Positions 1 through 9,090 of a DNA stretch of 41,554 bases are shown in pieces. This DNA comes from Candidatus Marinamargulisbacteria bacterium SCGC AG-343-D04. GTDB lineage: Bacteria > Margulisbacteria > Marinamargulisbacteria > GCA-2716485 > GCA-002719695. Below the pieces are notes generated by a model. The model made no database searches and was not told the DNA's origin. It saw only the letters and a program-made list of their open reading frames with translations. The translations under genes were made by a program, and so were the position numbers. Within the stretch, counting starts at the first letter, position 1, and the number at the start of each line of letters is the position of its first letter. Location of the stretch: positions 1 to 41,554 of the forward strand of contig QFBQ01000009.1 in NCBI GenBank assembly GCA_003265885.1, written 5' to 3'.

Positions 1-1065
1 GATAATGGATTTATTGATGATGTAGAAGGCTATGTTCTGATAGACTGGGCATCTGAAGTGATCTCAAATGACATGCTAGATGACCATGGGCATGGGACAC
101 ATTTATCTGGCATTATTGCGGCACAACGAAATGGAGTGGGGATTACAGGGATTCAACCGAATGCAAAAATTTTACCATTAAAAGTGTTTAATAGATTTGG
201 AAAAGGAAAACAATTGGAGGCTGCTTTAGCCATTCGGTATGCGGTAGATAATGGTGCTCATATCATCAATTGTAGCTGGGGGTATAGCAAAAAAACGAAG
301 GTGTTAGAAGATGCCATTATATACGCACAAGATCATGATGTGATCGTTGTGGCAGCAGTGGGGAATCGTGGTACGGATGATGTATTATACCCAGCTTCGT
401 TTGAGGGGGTGATAGGGGTAGGGTCTGTGGATGAAGACATGAATAAAGAGTGGTATTCAAATTATGGACGTCATGTAGATTTTTCTGCATTTGGAAGCCA
501 GGTCTATTCGTCATTGCCTTCTAATAGATATGGGCCTATGACAGGAACATCTCAGAGTGCGGCTATTATTTCTGGGATATTATCGAGTATCAAAGCCTAT
601 CAACCTTCTCTAACATCTCAAGAGCTTTATTCATTGATGCAACAATCAAGTTCATCACCTGTAGTAAAAGGGGCAGATAAGGGGCATGGAATGCCATTGG
701 CTTTGGGCTTATTAGCAGAGTTTGATATTGAGGCGGAAACATTTGACCTAGTAGATAAAAAGACAGGGAAAGATGATAAGGACGAACAGATTTTGTCTCG
801 TGTTCTTAATGCGCCAAATCCGGTAAAGGGTACGTCAACGACGGTATTTTTTACAGCTAAAAAAGAAAACTTAACAATCATTGTTGAAGTGTATAAGATG
901 GATGGAACGCAGATTTTAGAGGCGAGTAGCCAGAGTGTTAAAGGGAACAATTCCATAAATTTAGATCTAACAGATATGATGAACGGTGTGTACCCTTATA
1001 CGGTTAGGATAGAAGAGAGTGGGTTTTCTGAGGTAGAAAAAGGATTATGCGTTATTTTAAGATAA
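1..1065 (+). CDS. Subtilisin-like serine protease (S8), 5'-truncated by window edge
   Basis: The reading frame is open from base 1, so the true start and the catalytic Asp lie outside the window. A GTG at 58 is in frame but lies inside the conserved fold and is not the start. Numbering from base 1, the catalytic His is H31 in the motif HGHGTHLSG, the oxyanion Asn is N122 in VVAAVGNRG, and the catalytic Ser is S184 in TGTSQSAA. The last ~90 residues form a separate beta-rich module beginning APNPVKGTST and ending NGVYPYTVRIEE. It resembles the FlgD Ig-like / type IX-type C-terminal tails found on secreted enzymes. The protein is therefore probably exported and anchored or sorted through that tail. 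The 3' end overlaps the next gene by 19 bases. Family is certain; the export route is inferred. Confidence 0.93.
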   Translation, partial: DNGFIDDVEGYVLIDWASEVISNDMLDDHGHGTHLSGIIAAQRNGVGITGIQPNAKILPLKVFNRFGKGKQLEAALAIRYAVDNGAHIINCSWGYSKKTKVLEDAIIYAQDHDVIVVAAVGNRGTDDVLYPASFEGVIGVGSVDEDMNKEWYSNYGRHVDFSAFGSQVYSSLPSNRYGPMTGTSQSAAIISGILSSIKAYQPSLTSQELYSLMQQSSSSPVVKGADKGHGMPLALGLLAEFDIEAETFDLVDKKTGKDDKDEQILSRVLNAPNPVKGTSTTVFFTAKKENLTIIVEVYKMDGTQILEASSQSVKGNNSINLDLTDMMNGVYPYTVRIEESGFSEVEKGLCVILR

Positions 1066-1538
1066 CGAGCCTATGTTTAATAGCCGTCATACTAGTGGGA
1101 ACTATGCTGTGGAGAGAAATTCAGGTATTTAGTTCTGACTATTATTTTTCTTATCCAGTACAAGAATCTGTGTTTCAGTATTTAATACACGAAGAGATTC
1201 AAGAAGAGTCTATAGTTAATCATCCGAAGATGACATTAACTATAGTTGATAAATGGATAATTAATCAGGCAGAGATAATTGTTTTGTCAGGGACACCAGA
1301 AGAAAAAGATCTGTTGGCGTATGTGAGTAAAAAGAAAAAAAAATATGTAAAGCAAGCTACCACGTTATCGCATAGTCGTTTGATAGAGTATAAGGGAGAT
1401 ATGCGAGGTTGGGTTTCAGAGGAGGGGAGATTGGACTATGTTCAGGAGATGTATACAGTGTGTACCTCTCTTTTTCCAGAACGAAAAAATCAGATCAAAA
1501 TAAGGTTCTATGAGCTAGTGTTATCACAGAAAACGTGA
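1047..1538 (+). CDS. Small membrane-anchored protein of unknown function
   Basis: This is a 163-aa protein with one N-terminal hydrophobic segment (about residues 6-22) and a hydrophilic remainder, so it is probably a signal-anchored extracytoplasmic protein. I recognise no domain. The ATG at 1047 lies inside the end of the protease gene and is preceded by AAAGGATT, which can act as a ribosome binding site. The 19-base overlap suggests translational coupling to the protease. The rest of the chain is rich in Lys, Glu and Ile, with a run of five lysines near residue 97. It could be an accessory or inhibitor of the protease, but only the gene arrangement supports that. Confidence 0.7.
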   Translation: MRYFKITSLCLIAVILVGTMLWREIQVFSSDYYFSYPVQESVFQYLIHEEIQEESIVNHPKMTLTIVDKWIINQAEIIVLSGTPEEKDLLAYVSKKKKKYVKQATTLSHSRLIEYKGDMRGWVSEEGRLDYVQEMYTVCTSLFPERKNQIKIRFYELVLSQKT

Positions 1539-1627
1539 ATGCCCGTTTTAAAGACAAGCTAAATATTGTACACTAATGAGAATAAAATTTGTGTGTGTAT
1601 ATGTATTCTGAACTAGGCGGGTGATGT

Positions 1628-3013
1628 ATGGGTTTAAAAGAAGAATGTGGTGTTTTCGGAGCCTTTGGATTAGAAGAGTCTTCAGTTTTGGCTACTTTAG
1701 GACTCCATTCTTTACAGCATAGAGGTCAGGAGGGGGCCGGTATCGTTACGTTTGATGGAGAATCTTTTTATTCTGTTAAAAAAGAAGGGTTAGTTGGAGA
1801 GAACTTTAATAATGTAGAGACCTTGAATAAGCTTCCAGGTAAAAATGCTATAGGACATGTTAGATACTCTACGACAGGAGATTCAAAGCCTGAAAATATA
1901 CAGCCTTTATTTGCCAATTTGGCATTAGGGGGCTTTTCTTGTGCTCACAACGGTAATTTGACCAATACTAAACGTTTAAAAAGAGAGTTGATTGAAGCAG
2001 GGTCAATTTTTCAAACGACTTCTGATACCGAAGTTATTTTACAGTTAGTTGCAAGGTCTCCAAAAAAAAGGATTGTTGAAAAGATTCAGGATGCATTGAT
2101 GAAAATAGAGGGGGCTTATTCTTTAGTTATTTTAACAAATAAAAAGCTTATTGGAGTAAAGGATCCGTTTGGAATACGTCCTTTAGTTCTTGGAAAGAAA
2201 GATGGGGGATATGTTTTAGCATCTGAGACATGCGCTTTGGATATTATTGGAGCAACATATATTCGCGATATAGAAAACGGTGAAATGGTTGTTATTTCAG
2301 AAGCAGGGGTTGAGAGTATTAAAATATTTCAGAATATTAAGGATCGTCCCTGTATTTTTGAGCGTATTTATTTTTCTCGTCCAAGTAGTATGATAGAGGG
2401 AAAGACGGTCTATACTTATAGAAAAAAAATGGGGGAGCGGTTGGCTATAGAAAATAAAATTGCAGCGGATGTAGTTGTCCCTATTCCTGATTCGGGTGTT
2501 CCTGCAGCCATTGGCTTTGCTCAGAAGTCGTGTATTCCGTTTGAATTGGGGATTATTAGAAATCATTATGTTGGAAGAACCTTTATTGAACCGGCGCAGA
2601 GTATAAGACAATTCGGTGTAAAGTTAAAACATAGTGTAAATAAATCAGTTATAGAAGGACAAAGAGTCATTTTGATTGATGATTCAATCGTAAGAGGAAC
2701 AACTGCTAGCAAGGTTGTAAAAATGGTGTTTGATGCAGGTGCAAAAGAGGTTCATTTAGGTGTGTCTTCTCCTCCAATTAAATTTCCAGATTTTTATGGG
2801 ATTGATACTCCGACCAAGAAGGAACTACTTGCTTCTAACAATACAATAGAAGAAATGGCAAAAGTAGTGGGAGCGACATCTATCTTTTTTATAACTTTAG
2901 AGGGTGTTTATAAAGCTATGGGATATGAATCTAGGGACTCTGAATGTCCTCAGTTTACAGATCATTGCTTTACGGGTGATTATCCGATAGAAGTAAGAGA
3001 AGAAGATTTATAA
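1628..3013 (+). CDS. purF: Amidophosphoribosyltransferase (glutamine PRPP amidotransferase)
   Basis: First committed step of de novo purine synthesis: PRPP plus glutamine gives 5-phosphoribosylamine. The 461-aa protein has a short propeptide MGLKEE before Cys7, the N-terminal nucleophile exposed after processing. It has the class II glutaminase motifs HRGQEGAG, GHVRYSTTGDS and CAHNGNLTN, then the PRPP loop VILIDDSIVRGTT at 347-359. It is of the Bacillus-like length class, but two of the four cysteines that hold the 4Fe-4S cluster in B. subtilis PurF are replaced: Asp388 in FPDFYGID and Phe443 in ECPQF. Cys242 and Cys440 remain. The cluster is therefore probably absent. The start is supported by GGTGAT just upstream. 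The stop overlaps the convergent hydrolase gene by 6 bases. Confidence 0.97.
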   Translation: MGLKEECGVFGAFGLEESSVLATLGLHSLQHRGQEGAGIVTFDGESFYSVKKEGLVGENFNNVETLNKLPGKNAIGHVRYSTTGDSKPENIQPLFANLALGGFSCAHNGNLTNTKRLKRELIEAGSIFQTTSDTEVILQLVARSPKKRIVEKIQDALMKIEGAYSLVILTNKKLIGVKDPFGIRPLVLGKKDGGYVLASETCALDIIGATYIRDIENGEMVVISEAGVESIKIFQNIKDRPCIFERIYFSRPSSMIEGKTVYTYRKKMGERLAIENKIAADVVVPIPDSGVPAAIGFAQKSCIPFELGIIRNHYVGRTFIEPAQSIRQFGVKLKHSVNKSVIEGQRVILIDDSIVRGTTASKVVKMVFDAGAKEVHLGVSSPPIKFPDFYGIDTPTKKELLASNNTIEEMAKVVGATSIFFITLEGVYKAMGYESRDSECPQFTDHCFTGDYPIEVREEDL

Positions 3014-3925
3014 ACTGAGAGATAAGTTAGGGCATTTTTGTTGAGTTGTGGTTAATATTTTTTTAAAAATATGTTGTTGGAGTTCGATATCTTTTAGAGT
3101 GACATCTTCCCGTCCTTCAAGTCGAGTGAATACATGTTTTTTACTTTGAACCATGGTAATGGAAATATCCAAAGGTGTTTTTTTTAATAGGCCGTTATAG
3201 ATATCTAAGGCAGATTGTCGTTCAATAATGGGGTCATGTTTAGATTGAAATAAGGAAAAGGTGATATGCGAGGCGCATGAAACACCTTTCTTGAGTATAT
3301 CATGTGAATGATTGATTAAATCCAGTAATTGGAGAAGAGAAAATAAAGGTCTAACAGGAAGCCAATGGTGATGTTCTTCAGTAGTGGAAGAGACGGGAAT
3401 ATCTTTAATGAAATATTTGAAATAGGGTAAGAGATACAGAAGTTTTTTCTTTGTTTTTATTAACGAGTCAATAAAAACGACATGTTTAATAGGGATCGAA
3501 GGACGAAACATGTTGTGATGAAACAGCTGGAGCATTAAGGTTGCACCTGTTGAACACCCACAGAGATTAATCGTTTCAAATCCTAGATCAATAAGTCTTT
3601 GGTATTCAGAAATAATAGGCTGCATCCAATCTTGCCAGGTAGCTGTTGAAAAAAGCTGTAAGTTTTGATGATGGCCCAAATAAACATTTGAAACAAGTGC
3701 ATTAGAGTGTGTTTCAACATAGTCTTTAAATTCTTTCCATTCAAAAGGAGAGGCTCCAAAGCCATGAGCTGTTATGAAAACAGGTTTTTGTTTTATTTCA
3801 TAAGAGGGGTGAGAATATCGTACTGAAACGAGGTCGTGGTGATAGCGATCATAGTGCTCATTTTTCCAATCCATGGATCTAGCTTGGATGGAAGGAGACA
3901 CAGACATATATAAAGGAACAAGCAT
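3008..3925 (-). CDS. Alpha/beta hydrolase, carboxylesterase/lipase-like
   Basis: A 305-aa alpha/beta-hydrolase fold protein. The oxyanion segment is HGFGASPFEW (54-63), the nucleophile elbow is GCSTG with Ser125, and the probable acid and base are Asp231 (SKHDP) and His264 (KKHVF). The triad order and spacing fit monoacylglycerol-lipase or carboxylesterase relatives; the substrate cannot be told. The N-terminus has no clear signal peptide. An alternative start is Met7 at 3907. No Shine-Dalgarno sequence precedes either Met. The gene converges on purF with a 6-base overlap of stop codons and stands alone, with aspS beginning its own unit upstream. Confidence 0.88.
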   Translation of the reverse strand: MLVPLYMSVSPSIQARSMDWKNEHYDRYHHDLVSVRYSHPSYEIKQKPVFITAHGFGASPFEWKEFKDYVETHSNALVSNVYLGHHQNLQLFSTATWQDWMQPIISEYQRLIDLGFETINLCGCSTGATLMLQLFHHNMFRPSIPIKHVVFIDSLIKTKKKLLYLLPYFKYFIKDIPVSSTTEEHHHWLPVRPLFSLLQLLDLINHSHDILKKGVSCASHITFSLFQSKHDPIIERQSALDIYNGLLKKTPLDISITMVQSKKHVFTRLEGREDVTLKDIELQQHIFKKILTTTQQKCPNLSLSL

Positions 3926-3978
3926 CTAGCATAGGTATACCCTGTTTTTAGGTGTTTAAACCTAAGCTATAAACATTC

Positions 3979-5808
3979 TTAGTCGGTGATAGAGACTTCT
4001 TCTTTAATGCAAGCAAGTTTCAATTCTGTAAGTTGCTCATCAGAGACATGTGATGGAGCCTGAGTTAAAGGGCAGAACGCAACTCTATTTTTGGGAAAAG
4101 CGATTACTTCTCGAATAGAGTCAGAGTCTGTAGCCATAGCAACCAAGCGGTCCATGCCCAGAGCTAATCCGCCATGAGGAGGTGTCCCGAATTGAAGAGC
4201 ATTAACAAAAAAGCCGAATTTTTCTTGAATGTCAGTTTTGCTTAACCCTAAGACCGAGAAAATTTTTGTTTGGATTTCAGAGTCATGAATACGAATACTT
4301 CCTCCACCAACTTCTTCTCCGTTAATGACTAAGTCATAGGCCCGAGAGTTAACGGCTAGATAATCATCAGTACTAGAAGCTGAAGAGAAGGCGTGGTCAG
4401 GCTGGGTAAAAGGATGGTGCATAGAAGATAGCCTTCCGTCTTTTAGTTCAAACATAGGAAAGTCTGTAACCCAGCAAGGTGCTATTTTGTTTTTGTCGAT
4501 AAAGCCCCATTTTTCGGCAACATATAAACGTAAACGGCCACAAACATCGTTAACAACAGCTTTATTGCTATCGGCAATAAATAATAGAACGTCCCCATCT
4601 TCAGCGTTGAAAGACTCGATGAGTGCTTTTTGTTCATCTTCAGAAAAGAACTGAACGACATTAGAGTTAAGAGCTCCATTTTCCATTTTCATCCAACTCA
4701 TACCTTTGCCACCGAAAGAGGGGACGACTTTTTTAGCGAGTTCTTCTTGGAGCATGTTTTTGCTCATTTCAGAGGCTTTCCCTTTAACGTTAATTCCTTT
4801 GATAGAGCCACCTGAAGCGAGAATAGAGTTGAAGATTTTGTAATTAACGTTTCGGAGTTTTTCAGAGACATCCACCATTTTCATATCAAAGCGAAGATCA
4901 GGATGATCGTTTCCATACAGTTCCATGGCATCATGATACGTGATATGAGGAAAAGGGGCAGAGATTTCTTTGCCGACAACAGCAAATACTTTTTTTACAA
5001 GAGGTTCAAGTAAGTTATAGATATAGGCTTCGTCAATAAACGAGGCTTCAAGGTCTAATTGAGTAAATTCAGGTTGTCTGTTGGGACGTAGATCTTCATC
5101 ACGAAAGCATTTTACAATTTGGTAATATTTATCAAAGCCACTGACCATGAGCAATTGTTTAAACATTTGGGGAGATTGGGGGAGAGCGTAGAAGGTGTTG
5201 TCATGATGACGGGAAGGGACTAGGTAATCTCTAGCGCCTTCAGGAGTAGATTTAGTGAGTACTGGGGTTTCGACATCGATAAAACCTTGTTCGTCTAAGT
5301 AATCACGAATGACTTTCATGATTTTGTATCGAGCTATCATTTTTTCTTGCATACTGGTTCTACGTAAATCTAAATAACGATATTTGAGGCGTAAGTCTTC
5401 ATCAACCTTGAATTCAGAAGAATCGTCATCGACTTGGCTTTTTTCGGTTAGAACAAAAGGTGGAGTTTTAGATGAGCTATAAACGGACAGGGATTGAACA
5501 TGAATTTCTAAGTGGCCTGTAGGAAGTGCGTCATTTTTAGCTTCGCCAACTCGTTCTACTATAGTTCCAGAGATTGAAACACAGTATTCATTGCGGAGTT
5601 GTTCTGCTTGGGCATGAAGGTCTTTATCTTTTTCTGGGTCGAAGACAAGTTGTACTACGCCAGATTTATCTCGTAAATGCATAAAAAGTAGTTGGCCATG
5701 ATCTCTAATCGTATCAATCCATCCACAGCAGTGAACTGTCTGGTTATAGTCTTTTTCGGTTAATTCTGCGCAATAGCGTCTATTTTTCCACAGTTGATTT
5801 TCAGTCAT
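3979..5808 (-). CDS. aspS: Aspartyl-tRNA synthetase, probably non-discriminating
   Basis: A 609-aa class IIb synthetase of full bacterial length. It has an N-terminal OB-fold anticodon domain (1-110), motif 2 FRDEDLRPNRQPEFTQLD, a GAD insertion domain (roughly 290-420) and motif 3 GLALGMDRLVAM near the C-terminus. It charges tRNA-Asp with aspartate. In the anticodon-binding domain the sequence reads GWIDTIRDHGQ. His37 matches the His found in bacterial non-discriminating AspRS, whereas discriminating enzymes usually have Leu there. The enzyme may therefore also make Asp-tRNA-Asn for GatCAB. The ATG at 5808 has a good ribosome binding site (AGAGGTG). A perfect 8-base inverted repeat lies just upstream. 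Confidence 0.97.
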   Translation of the reverse strand: MTENQLWKNRRYCAELTEKDYNQTVHCCGWIDTIRDHGQLLFMHLRDKSGVVQLVFDPEKDKDLHAQAEQLRNEYCVSISGTIVERVGEAKNDALPTGHLEIHVQSLSVYSSSKTPPFVLTEKSQVDDDSSEFKVDEDLRLKYRYLDLRRTSMQEKMIARYKIMKVIRDYLDEQGFIDVETPVLTKSTPEGARDYLVPSRHHDNTFYALPQSPQMFKQLLMVSGFDKYYQIVKCFRDEDLRPNRQPEFTQLDLEASFIDEAYIYNLLEPLVKKVFAVVGKEISAPFPHITYHDAMELYGNDHPDLRFDMKMVDVSEKLRNVNYKIFNSILASGGSIKGINVKGKASEMSKNMLQEELAKKVVPSFGGKGMSWMKMENGALNSNVVQFFSEDEQKALIESFNAEDGDVLLFIADSNKAVVNDVCGRLRLYVAEKWGFIDKNKIAPCWVTDFPMFELKDGRLSSMHHPFTQPDHAFSSASSTDDYLAVNSRAYDLVINGEEVGGGSIRIHDSEIQTKIFSVLGLSKTDIQEKFGFFVNALQFGTPPHGGLALGMDRLVAMATDSDSIREVIAFPKNRVAFCPLTQAPSHVSDEQLTELKLACIKEEVSITD

Positions 5809-5834
5809 AAAGCACCTCTATATAATGTTGCTGG

Positions 5835-5865
5835 GTTACATTGTTAATAAAATACAAAATGTAAC
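5835..5865. repeat. Inverted repeat upstream of aspS
   Basis: GTTACATT at 5835-5842 and its exact complement AATGTAAC at 5858-5865 flank a 15-base AT-rich spacer, 27 bases upstream of the aspS start. It could be an operator near the aspS promoter or a hairpin in its leader. There is no T-run beside it, so it is not a convincing terminator. Confidence 0.45.
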
Positions 5866-5924
5866 AGTATTCTAAGTCAAAAAGTGTAGCATACCTGAAA
5901 ACGTTTGTAACCTAAAAAGACGTG

Positions 5925-6491
5925 TTATTCTGAATATGAAAGAAATGAATTATATTGGATATCAGCCAAAATCTTTCCTTTTTCGTCTTTAGGAGACAAA
6001 AGAGGGGGGTCTGTAATGGGCCATGAGATATTAACCTGAGGGTCATTATAAATGAGAGAATCTTCATGTTCGGGCGAATAAAAGTCAGAACATTTGTAAG
6101 AGATAGTTGCAGAATCGCTTAAGACCAAGAAGCCATGAGCAAAGCCTTTAGGGATATAGAGCATCCGATGATTTTGAGAAGAGAGGGTGTACCCGGTCCA
6201 CTTGGAAAAGGTGGGAGAATCCGGACGAATATCTACGGCAATATCAAAGATTTCACCATCATCAACTCGGACGAGTTTCGCTTGTTCTTTAGGAGGTTTT
6301 TGGAAGTGACAGCCTCTGAGAACGTGTTTGCTAGAAACGCTTTGGTTGTCTTGGACAAAGGGAGTGTGAATGCCATTTTTGGAAAAGACATCTTCACGAT
6401 AGGATTCAAAAAAGTGGCCTCTTCCGTCTGGAAATAGTCGAGGTTCTATGAGAATAACATCGGGACAGGTACTATCTTTTGTGAACTTCAT
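5925..6491 (-). CDS. rfbC: dTDP-4-dehydrorhamnose 3,5-epimerase
   Basis: A 188-aa RmlC cupin that makes dTDP-4-keto-L-rhamnose for surface polysaccharide. Diagnostic segments are FPDGRGHFFESY, the catalytic His62 in VLRGCHFQ, PKGFAHGF and Tyr132 in the second half. Length matches the family. No other rhamnose gene (rfbA, B or D) is nearby. The gene lies 137 bases downstream of mutS on the same strand but is separated by an AT-rich inverted repeat. No Shine-Dalgarno sequence precedes the ATG; a weak -10-like TAAACT ends about 7 bases before it, so it may be expressed from a very short leader. The family also includes plain 5-epimerases and keto-isomerases, so the exact sugar is inferred. Confidence 0.93.
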   Translation of the reverse strand: MKFTKDSTCPDVILIEPRLFPDGRGHFFESYREDVFSKNGIHTPFVQDNQSVSSKHVLRGCHFQKPPKEQAKLVRVDDGEIFDIAVDIRPDSPTFSKWTGYTLSSQNHRMLYIPKGFAHGFLVLSDSATISYKCSDFYSPEHEDSLIYNDPQVNISWPITDPPLLSPKDEKGKILADIQYNSFLSYSE

Positions 6492-6538
6492 AGAGATAAG
6501 TTTATCAAAGGTGAGGTAATGGCTAAAGAGTTTCTTAA

Positions 6539-6570
6539 AAACTTTTTAAAAATGTATAGTTAAAAAGTTT
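6539..6570. repeat. AT-rich inverted repeat between mutS and rfbC
   Basis: AAACTTTTTA at 6539-6548 and TAAAAAGTTT at 6561-6570 are perfect complements with a 12-base spacer. The stem has only one G-C pair in ten, so it would be a weak hairpin. Its place after mutS and before rfbC suits a weak terminator or an upstream regulatory site. Confidence 0.35.
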
Positions 6571-6628
6571 ATAATATTTTTTAATGATGTGTATAGATAA
6601 ACTAAGGTTTAAAATTCGTTTTTTGATA

Positions 6629-9088
6629 TTAAAAAAGAGTTAGTTGATTAGGACGATTAATAGAAGCTTGTTGAGATTCCAGGTGAGAGAGCATAGACGA
6701 TGCTTGATCAATAACAGACTTAGGTAATCCAGCCATGTTGGCAACATGAACTCCATAACTTTTATCAGCAGGGCCTTCTTTGAGCTTGTAGGTAAAAGCA
6801 AGAGCCCCTTTTTCTTCTTGAATGGCAAGAGAACTGTTTTTGACATGAGGGCAAGTGTCGGTAATGGACGTAAGTTCATGGTAGTGTGTCGCAAACAAAG
6901 TTCGTGCTTTGATATGGTTATGTATATGCATCATAACAGCACCAGCGATACTCATCCCGTCATAGGTTGACGTTCCTCGCCCTATTTCATCTAGTAAGAC
7001 AAGGCTTTTTTCTGTGGCATTATTTAAGATCGTGGCTGTCTCAGTCATTTCTACCATAAAGGTAGATTGTCCTTCGACTAAATTATCGGCAGCCCCAATG
7101 CGCGTGAAGCAACGATCTATAATGCTGAGTTTTGCAGAACTTGCTGGAACAAAAGATCCCATTTGAGCCATGACAGAGATGAGGGCGACTTGTTTCATGA
7201 GAGTAGATTTACCGGCCATATTGGGCCCAGTAATGAGTATCATAAAGTCAGAAGAGGATAAAGAAAGGGAGTTAGAAACGATTTTTTCTGGGTTTTGTTT
7301 TTCTAAAACAGGGTGTCTAGAATCAGAAAGTTCTAAACACTGAGAGTCGGTAGAAAATGAAGGTCGGCAATAGTTATGTTGCTGTGCAACAGAAGCCAGT
7401 GATTGGTAGGTGTCTAAGTGAGCAATGGCTTTCGCGGCATTTTGAATAATGGGGATAAAGGTCTTGAGTTGAGAAATTAAAGCTATATAGAGCTCGTGTT
7501 CTAATTGAATTTGTTTTTCTTCGCCGTGCAAGAGAATGGTTTCTTTTTCTTTAAGTTCGGGTGTGATGTAGCGTTCGGCGTTGGTGAGAGTTTGTTTTCG
7601 TATATAATAGTCGGGAACATTATCTGTTTGGCCTTTAGACACTTGGAAATAGTATCCAAAGACTTTGTTGAAACCAACGCGTAGTGTTTTAATGCCAGTT
7701 TTTTCTTGTTCGACTTTTTCGAGTGATCCTATCCAGTCTTTGATGTCTTTAAAGGATTGTTTGAGTTCGTCTAATTCTTGATTGTACCCAGATTTAAAGA
7801 TCTGTCCTTGAGCTAGTGTTTGAGGAGGGCTATCTATTATTGCCTTCGAGATAAGAGATGTAATGGTAACAAAAGGGTGTTCTTCATTTTCTTTTTGATT
7901 GAAGATACTGTGAATATTAGATAAAGGTTGAGAGGAGAAGTGAGACAAAATAGAATCGAGTTCAAGACAGGAATGAAGACTTTCTTTTAATGCGATACAG
8001 TCACGAGGGTTATTGATATGAGAAACGATACGAGAAAGCAGCCGTTCGAGGTCGTAGACTTGATGCAATTGTTCTCTAATTTCTTCACGAGAGAGAAGGT
8101 CGTCTTTTAGTTCGGAAATGGCATCATGCCTGAGGGATATAGCTTCTACATTGGTTAAAGGATTTTGCATCCAATTTCGCAGAAGACGAGCACCCATACT
8201 GGTTTTTGTTTTGTTGAGTACCCAAAATAGAGAACCTTTTTTGTCGTTACTGTGAATGGGGGTAAGTAGTTCAAGGTTTCGGATAGTAACAGCATCTAGG
8301 ATCATGGTGTTTTTGATATGATGAGGAAGGCATTTTGTGATATGATCCAGTGTTTGTTTTTGAGTATGAGAAAGGTAGTCTAGAATAGCACAAGCGGAAG
8401 GAAGTGCTTGTTGAACAGGATCTAAACCAAAGCTTGTAATGTTGTTGATCTTAAAAAAAGAACATAATTTTTCTGAAGATCTTGGAATAGAGAGAGGGAT
8501 ATAAGAAGAACTGAGACAGTCTAATTCAAGTTCTTGATGAAGAGATTCATCACAAAGACATTCTTTTGGGTCTAGACGTTGGAGAAACTGAAGAATGTCT
8601 TGTTGAGACTCAAACTGACAACAACGGAATTCACCTGTAGAGCAGTCGATAAAACTGAGTCCAAAGCAATTGTCATGAGCTTTGAAAAGAGCCGCAAGAA
8701 AATGATTTTCTTCAGCGTCCATATGATCTGATCCGATTATAGTGCCTGGAGTTAGTATTTTAACGACATCTCGCTTGGTAATCTCTTTTGAATCGGAAGC
8801 GTTTTCAATTTGTTCACAGATGGCTACTTTAAAGCCTTTTTTAATGAGTTTATGGGTATAGTTGTCGGCTGCATGATGGGGAACTCCGCACATTGGAATA
8901 CGGCTTTCATCTTTGCCACGACCAGTGAGTGTCAGACCACATTCTTTAGATGCAATAATTGCATCATCCATAAAGAGTTCATAAAAGTCACCCAAACGAA
9001 AAAATAGCAATGCGTCTTGGTGTCGAGATTTAATCTCAAGATATTGTCGAACCATGGGAGTTTGTTGTTCGGGGGCGAGAGTAACCAT
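6629..9088 (-). CDS. mutS: DNA mismatch repair protein MutS
   Basis: An 819-aa MutS1 protein that recognises mismatches and small loops as a dimer and recruits MutL. The mismatch-reading motif is GDFYELF with Phe35 and Glu37. The core and clamp follow, then the ATPase domain with Walker A GPNMAGKST (621-629), the signature STFMVEMTETATIL, Walker B VLLDEIGRGTSTYDG and FATHYHEL. The C-terminal end is short (NQLTLF). It starts 2 bases after the pheT stop codon (TAATCATG), so it is translationally coupled as the last gene of pheS-pheT-mutS. No mutL is seen in the window. Confidence 0.98.
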   Translation of the reverse strand: MVTLAPEQQTPMVRQYLEIKSRHQDALLFFRLGDFYELFMDDAIIASKECGLTLTGRGKDESRIPMCGVPHHAADNYTHKLIKKGFKVAICEQIENASDSKEITKRDVVKILTPGTIIGSDHMDAEENHFLAALFKAHDNCFGLSFIDCSTGEFRCCQFESQQDILQFLQRLDPKECLCDESLHQELELDCLSSSYIPLSIPRSSEKLCSFFKINNITSFGLDPVQQALPSACAILDYLSHTQKQTLDHITKCLPHHIKNTMILDAVTIRNLELLTPIHSNDKKGSLFWVLNKTKTSMGARLLRNWMQNPLTNVEAISLRHDAISELKDDLLSREEIREQLHQVYDLERLLSRIVSHINNPRDCIALKESLHSCLELDSILSHFSSQPLSNIHSIFNQKENEEHPFVTITSLISKAIIDSPPQTLAQGQIFKSGYNQELDELKQSFKDIKDWIGSLEKVEQEKTGIKTLRVGFNKVFGYYFQVSKGQTDNVPDYYIRKQTLTNAERYITPELKEKETILLHGEEKQIQLEHELYIALISQLKTFIPIIQNAAKAIAHLDTYQSLASVAQQHNYCRPSFSTDSQCLELSDSRHPVLEKQNPEKIVSNSLSLSSSDFMILITGPNMAGKSTLMKQVALISVMAQMGSFVPASSAKLSIIDRCFTRIGAADNLVEGQSTFMVEMTETATILNNATEKSLVLLDEIGRGTSTYDGMSIAGAVMMHIHNHIKARTLFATHYHELTSITDTCPHVKNSSLAIQEEKGALAFTYKLKEGPADKSYGVHVANMAGLPKSVIDQASSMLSHLESQQASINRPNQLTLF

Positions 9089-9090
9089 GA

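Noticed and set aside
4630..4815. Small plus-strand frame inside aspS, and similar frames inside pheT, mutS, rfbC and the secreted protein
   Set aside because: All are antisense shadows of well-conserved genes, without start signals of their own.
6539..6570. Rho-independent terminator after mutS
   Set aside because: The stem is a perfect 10-base repeat but has only one G-C pair and no separate U-run, so it was listed only as a repeat.
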